Part shown: one piece after another, positions 60,813-64,000 of the stretch
Layout of the letters: every line of letters starts with the position of its first letter
How positions within the stretch are numbered: position 1 is the first letter of the stretch
Source of the DNA: Hoplostethus atlanticus
Taxonomy: Eukaryota > Chordata > Actinopteri > Trachichthyiformes > Trachichthyidae
Assembly (NCBI GenBank): GCA_034670405.1
Contig: JAXDDX010000045.1
Location: forward strand, 1,949,001 to 2,013,000
DNA: 64,000 nt
Reading direction: 5' to 3'
Translations under genes and position numbers: made by a program
Notes under the pieces: generated by a model
The model's input: only the letters and a program-made list of their open reading frames with translations
Told to the model about the DNA's origin: nothing
The model's database searches: none

Positions 60813-60835
60813 TAAATAGATAGATAGATAGATAA

Positions 60836-60872
<37 letters not shown>

Positions 60873-60906
60873 TAGATAGATAGATAGATAGATAGATGAT
60901 AGATGA

Positions 60907-60942
<36 letters not shown>

Positions 60943-60953
60943 TAGATAGATAA

Positions 60954-60998
<45 letters not shown>

Positions 60999-61073
60999 TA
61001 GATAGATAGATGATAGATAGATGATAGATAGATAGATAGACAGACAGATAGATAGATAAAGAGACAGACAGAC

Positions 61074-61108
<35 letters not shown>

Positions 61109-61234
61109 TAGATAGATAGATGATAGATAGATAGATGATAGATGATAGATGATAGATAGATAGATAGATAGATCGATAGATCGATAGATAGATAGATAGA
61201 TAGATCGATAGATGATAGATGATAGATAGATAGG

Positions 61235-61271
<37 letters not shown>

Positions 61272-61321
61272 GATAGATGATAGATAGACAGACAGATAGA
61301 TAGATAAAGAGACAGACAGAC

Positions 61322-61352
<31 letters not shown>

Positions 61353-61581
61353 TAGATAGATAGATGATAGATAGATGATAGATAGATAGATGATAGATGA
61401 TAGATAGATCGATAGATCGATAGATCGATAGATAGATAGATAGATAGGTAGATAGATGATAGATGATAGATAGATAGGTAGATAGGTAGATAGATAGATA
61501 GATGATAGATGATAGATGATAGGTAGATAGATAGATAGATAGATAGATGATAGATGATAGATAGATAGATAGATAGATAGA
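60663..61581. repeat. GA/GATA/GACA compound satellite (Bkm-like)
   Basis: About 920 bp in the last grm8 intron. (GA)n at 60663-60720 is followed by blocks of GATA and GACA, with gatc and ggta variants and a recurring higher-order pattern (agataaagagacagacagac). It stops 14 bases before the donor of the grm8 exon at 61595. Open frames of 274 and 426 codons on the minus strand run through it; the longer one joins repeat to the true exon and is not a protein. Confidence 0.97.
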
Positions 61582-61594
61582 TGCTCGTCCTCAC

Positions 61595-61841
61595 CGCTGG
61601 CCTCCACGCCTTCGCAGAGCTCCGTCTTCACCTCGCCGTTGGGTCGCTCGGCCGCCAGCTGGGAGAGCTTGGTGGTCATGGTGGCGGCGGTGACGATGGC
61701 CTTGAAGCTGCGCTTACGCTTGGGCACGTTCTGCTCCGGGTGGAAGATGATGATGTAGACCTTGGGCATGTAGAGCATCCCCAGAGACACCGAGGCGCTG
61801 AGGCTGAGGGAGACGGTCAGCGTGGCCGTCTGGATGTACAT
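61595..61841 (-). CDS. grm8: grm8 penultimate exon (TM7 and proximal C-tail)
   Basis: A 247-bp exon starting [20 protein letters not shown] and continuing [19 protein letters not shown], then [15 protein letters not shown] and [17 protein letters not shown]. It aligns almost residue for residue with human GRM8 from the end of the third extracellular loop through TM7 into the tail. The KRKRSFKA segment is the membrane-proximal region known in group III receptors to bind calmodulin and Gβγ and to carry a PKC site. The acceptor (tttcctcag) precedes 61841 and the donor (AGCG|gtgagg) follows 61595, phase 1. The exons for the Venus-flytrap domain and TM1-6 lie beyond 64000. Confidence 0.97.
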
Positions 61842-62329
61842 CTGAGGAAAGGACGGGGGGGGGGGGTTTGGTGATGAGGTTAGAAAGAAGATGATGAGGT
61901 TAGAAGGGACCAATGAGAAAGGCTTCAAAGGGACAGCTGGGGTGCATCTTTAACATCCCATCAGCAGGCTGGGAAACGAGGGCCAGCCGCCAGACAGATG
62001 CTGCCTACACCACCAGCCTCTTCACCAACCTCTTACTATCAGTCAGTAAATTAGTAAATCACTATTATCAATTGATTTCAGCACAGATGATTCACACCAT
62101 TACCATGTTCCACCAGACCTGGTTACAACAGCAGATGGTTCAGGTCCATTCATTTGGATAGTTCATAAACCTGCTGACCACAGAACCAGAACACTGTCTA
62201 TGTATACGACATGTATTCGGTGTATTTCTGACATGATCTGGTGTCTGCTGTGGTTAAAGTGATGTAGGTCAAAGGTCAGGTTCGGCGAGGCAATAGAGGT
62301 GGATGATGTGGCAGGGAAAAGGGTGCTGA

Positions 62330-63115
62330 TGCTGAAACACCAACAGAACCAGAATACAGAACAGAATTAAGCCTACTTCTGCTTCACAGAGTCACCAGAG
62401 AATCAAATCTATTTCTTGTTGTTGTGCCGCGGTGCATGAACTGGCATCACTAGTGCTGATGTCTAAAACTGATCTGGGGTCGAAACTCTGGACGAAACTC
62501 ATACTCTGGTCTGGAAATAGCGGCAGGAATGCTGACTATTTGATAGGTGACACCAACAGAACCAGGAAATACGAAAAAAAACTTGTCAGAACACAAAAAG
62601 GAATCAAGAATTAACTCTGGATCTGCTTGTCATGATATCCATGGGTGTCTTCAAACTGATCTGGGGTCAAACCTGGACGAACAAAGACTTTTTGGTGTGG
62701 ACATAGAGGCAGGAATGCTGACGGTTTGATAAGTGACACCAACAGAATAAGAATTTATATAACATTATTAGAAGACAGGCTTCTGTAATAGCATGTCAAG
62801 TCTTTAACCTTCTAGACGCTCAAATCCAGGTTGAATAGAAAGTTTGGGAAATGGAAACTGAGGCTCAGAACAAGAAGAATCCCAAAGGAAGTAGAAAATA
62901 AAGCATTTGACTTGTCACTAGAACCAGGTCAGACAGAGCTTTCAGCATGGATGCAATAATGATGACTCAAGTAACACCAACAGAATCTAGGGACTATCAC
63001 AAATGTGTCATTAATACAAAAAGGAATAGGAATTAAGGATATTTCTGCTTGTCAGGAAATCTGGACTGGTCAAACAGGACCAGTGCATCATGGGAAGGAA
63101 GAAATAGAGAATCAG
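62330..63115. repeat. diverged tandem array of 180-230 bp units
   Basis: Three to four loosely conserved units share acaccaacagaaccagaa, tctgcttgtca, gatctggggtc and ggcaggaatgctgac in the same order. Divergence is high, so this is an old local amplification within the grm8 intron. Confidence 0.65.
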
Positions 63116-63246
63116 ATTCTTGTTTCTTTTTAGTCGCGACACGATGAATCAACTTGTCGTGTCACTTCCACTTGAAGCATCACTGGTCCTGATGCTGATA
63201 AAACGCCTGCTGCCGCCCGTAGATAAACCTTCAGCTCAGTTATCAA

Positions 63247-63247
63247 A

Positions 63248-63290
<43 letters not shown>
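63247..63290. repeat. (CA)n microsatellite
   Basis: A pure CA run of about 20 units, with further looser CA-rich words to 63375. Confidence 0.96.
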
Positions 63291-64000
63291 AATGTTCATG
63301 CATAGGCACACATACAATCACACACACAGTCAGGCATACACGCAAACACAGATGAATGCTCACACACACACATGTTCACCCCCTGTCCCCCATGCTGAGC
63401 TCAGCCAGACAGCACAAATCTGTTTATTTTCACTTCCTAACACCCACCCCCCAGACCCCCCCCCCCCCCCCCGAGAACACACCTGTGCACGGAGGCCACC
63501 CGTGTAGCCATGGCAACCGCCTCACGTAAGTCGAGGCCCCAGCTAATAGCCCTCTCACTGAGCGGTAAACTGATGGCGGAGGATCCTCGGCGGGTTTCTG
63601 CTCAGCCACGTCAGTCCTGTTAGGAGGCTGGTGGTGGAGAACGGAGAGAAAGGAAAACTGGCAACAGATGGAAAGTTTCCCCAGGAGCCCAAACGGCGCC
63701 GCCGAGGAGGCACTTCCAGCGACGCATCGAGGAGTCATTATGAAAATGTATCGCAGACATCGGAGCATAAAGCCATTTGTGGGCCTCCAAGAAAACAACC
63801 TCTGAAGTGATTTATACCGCCACTACAAGCTGTTATTACAAAGCCGGCGATACGTGCATTTCAAGGTCGAACCAGTTTGCCGAGGCATTTGTTGAAACAG
63901 GAGGGGAAGACGGTGAGGAACGGCAGCAAGGCTGTCTCACATCAATTCACATATTTTCCAATCGCCACAGACATGAACAACTCTTTGAATCAGTGCTGTG

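Larger units (their letters stand above)
61842..64000. other. grm8 intron (partial)
   Basis: Upstream intron of grm8. The large TM1-6 exon expected next was not found, so the intron exceeds 2.1 kb. It holds a diverged tandem family (62330-63115), a CA tract (63247-63290) and a C-run (63455-63472). Confidence 0.7.

Noticed and set aside
60648..61928. 426-codon minus-strand open frame
   Set aside because: It joins the real grm8 exon (61595-61841) to GATA/GACA repeat read through the donor site. The repeat part is not protein.
63430..63798. 122-codon minus-strand frame in the grm8 intron
   Set aside because: It does not resemble the grm8 TM1-6 exon and ends in a C-run; it has no acceptor/donor pair in phase with 61841.

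Overview
The window reads as nuclear DNA of a ray-finned (teleost-type) fish. It holds parts of two vertebrate genes, both on the minus strand and both running off the window. Most of the rest is introns and intergenic DNA with microsatellites, minisatellites, tRNA-derived SINE-like repeats, small inverted-repeat DNA elements and decayed retroelements. There is no bacterial gene organisation, operon or CRISPR array.

Left part (5.6-17.8 kb): eight coding exons of pot1, the shelterin protein that binds single-stranded telomeric DNA. They lie at 17666-17785, 17064-17136, 14542-14639, 11882-11989, 9826-9952, 8082-8212, 7465-7758 and 5620-5775. All splice phases agree and together they give the first 369 codons. 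The last five match human POT1 OB1 and the start of OB2. The first four encode an N-terminal module of about 133 residues that the human protein lacks. The C-terminal half should lie left of position 1, since no further exon was found in 1-5619. A non-coding first exon and promoter may lie near 31.2 kb (NRF1-like site plus a GTAAGT donor), but that is inference.

Right part (59.7-61.9 kb): the last two exons of grm8, a group III metabotropic glutamate receptor. They encode TM7, the C-terminal tail and the stop, followed by a 3' UTR with AATAAA signals. The last intron carries about 0.9 kb of GA/GATA/GACA repeat. POT1 and GRM8 are also neighbours on the same strand in human, so the gene order is conserved while the gap is much shorter here.

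Middle (17.8-59.6 kb): no convincing protein-coding gene. It holds a decayed Ty3/Gypsy retroelement (19.7-22.6 kb), a LINE 3' fragment (37.1-37.5 kb), a candidate solo LTR (44.3-44.6 kb), foldback or MITE elements (27.2, 36.4, 41.4 and 58.3 kb), a related minisatellite at two loci (19.3 and 35.4 kb), a 0.6-kb pyrimidine minisatellite (52.9 kb), and a tRNA-Leu-shaped sequence with a valine-type UAC anticodon (39.7 kb).

I found no clearly undescribed multi-gene system. The most useful leads are the extra N-terminal module of pot1, the chimeric tRNA-like sequence, the duplicated minisatellite and the GATA/GACA block in grm8.
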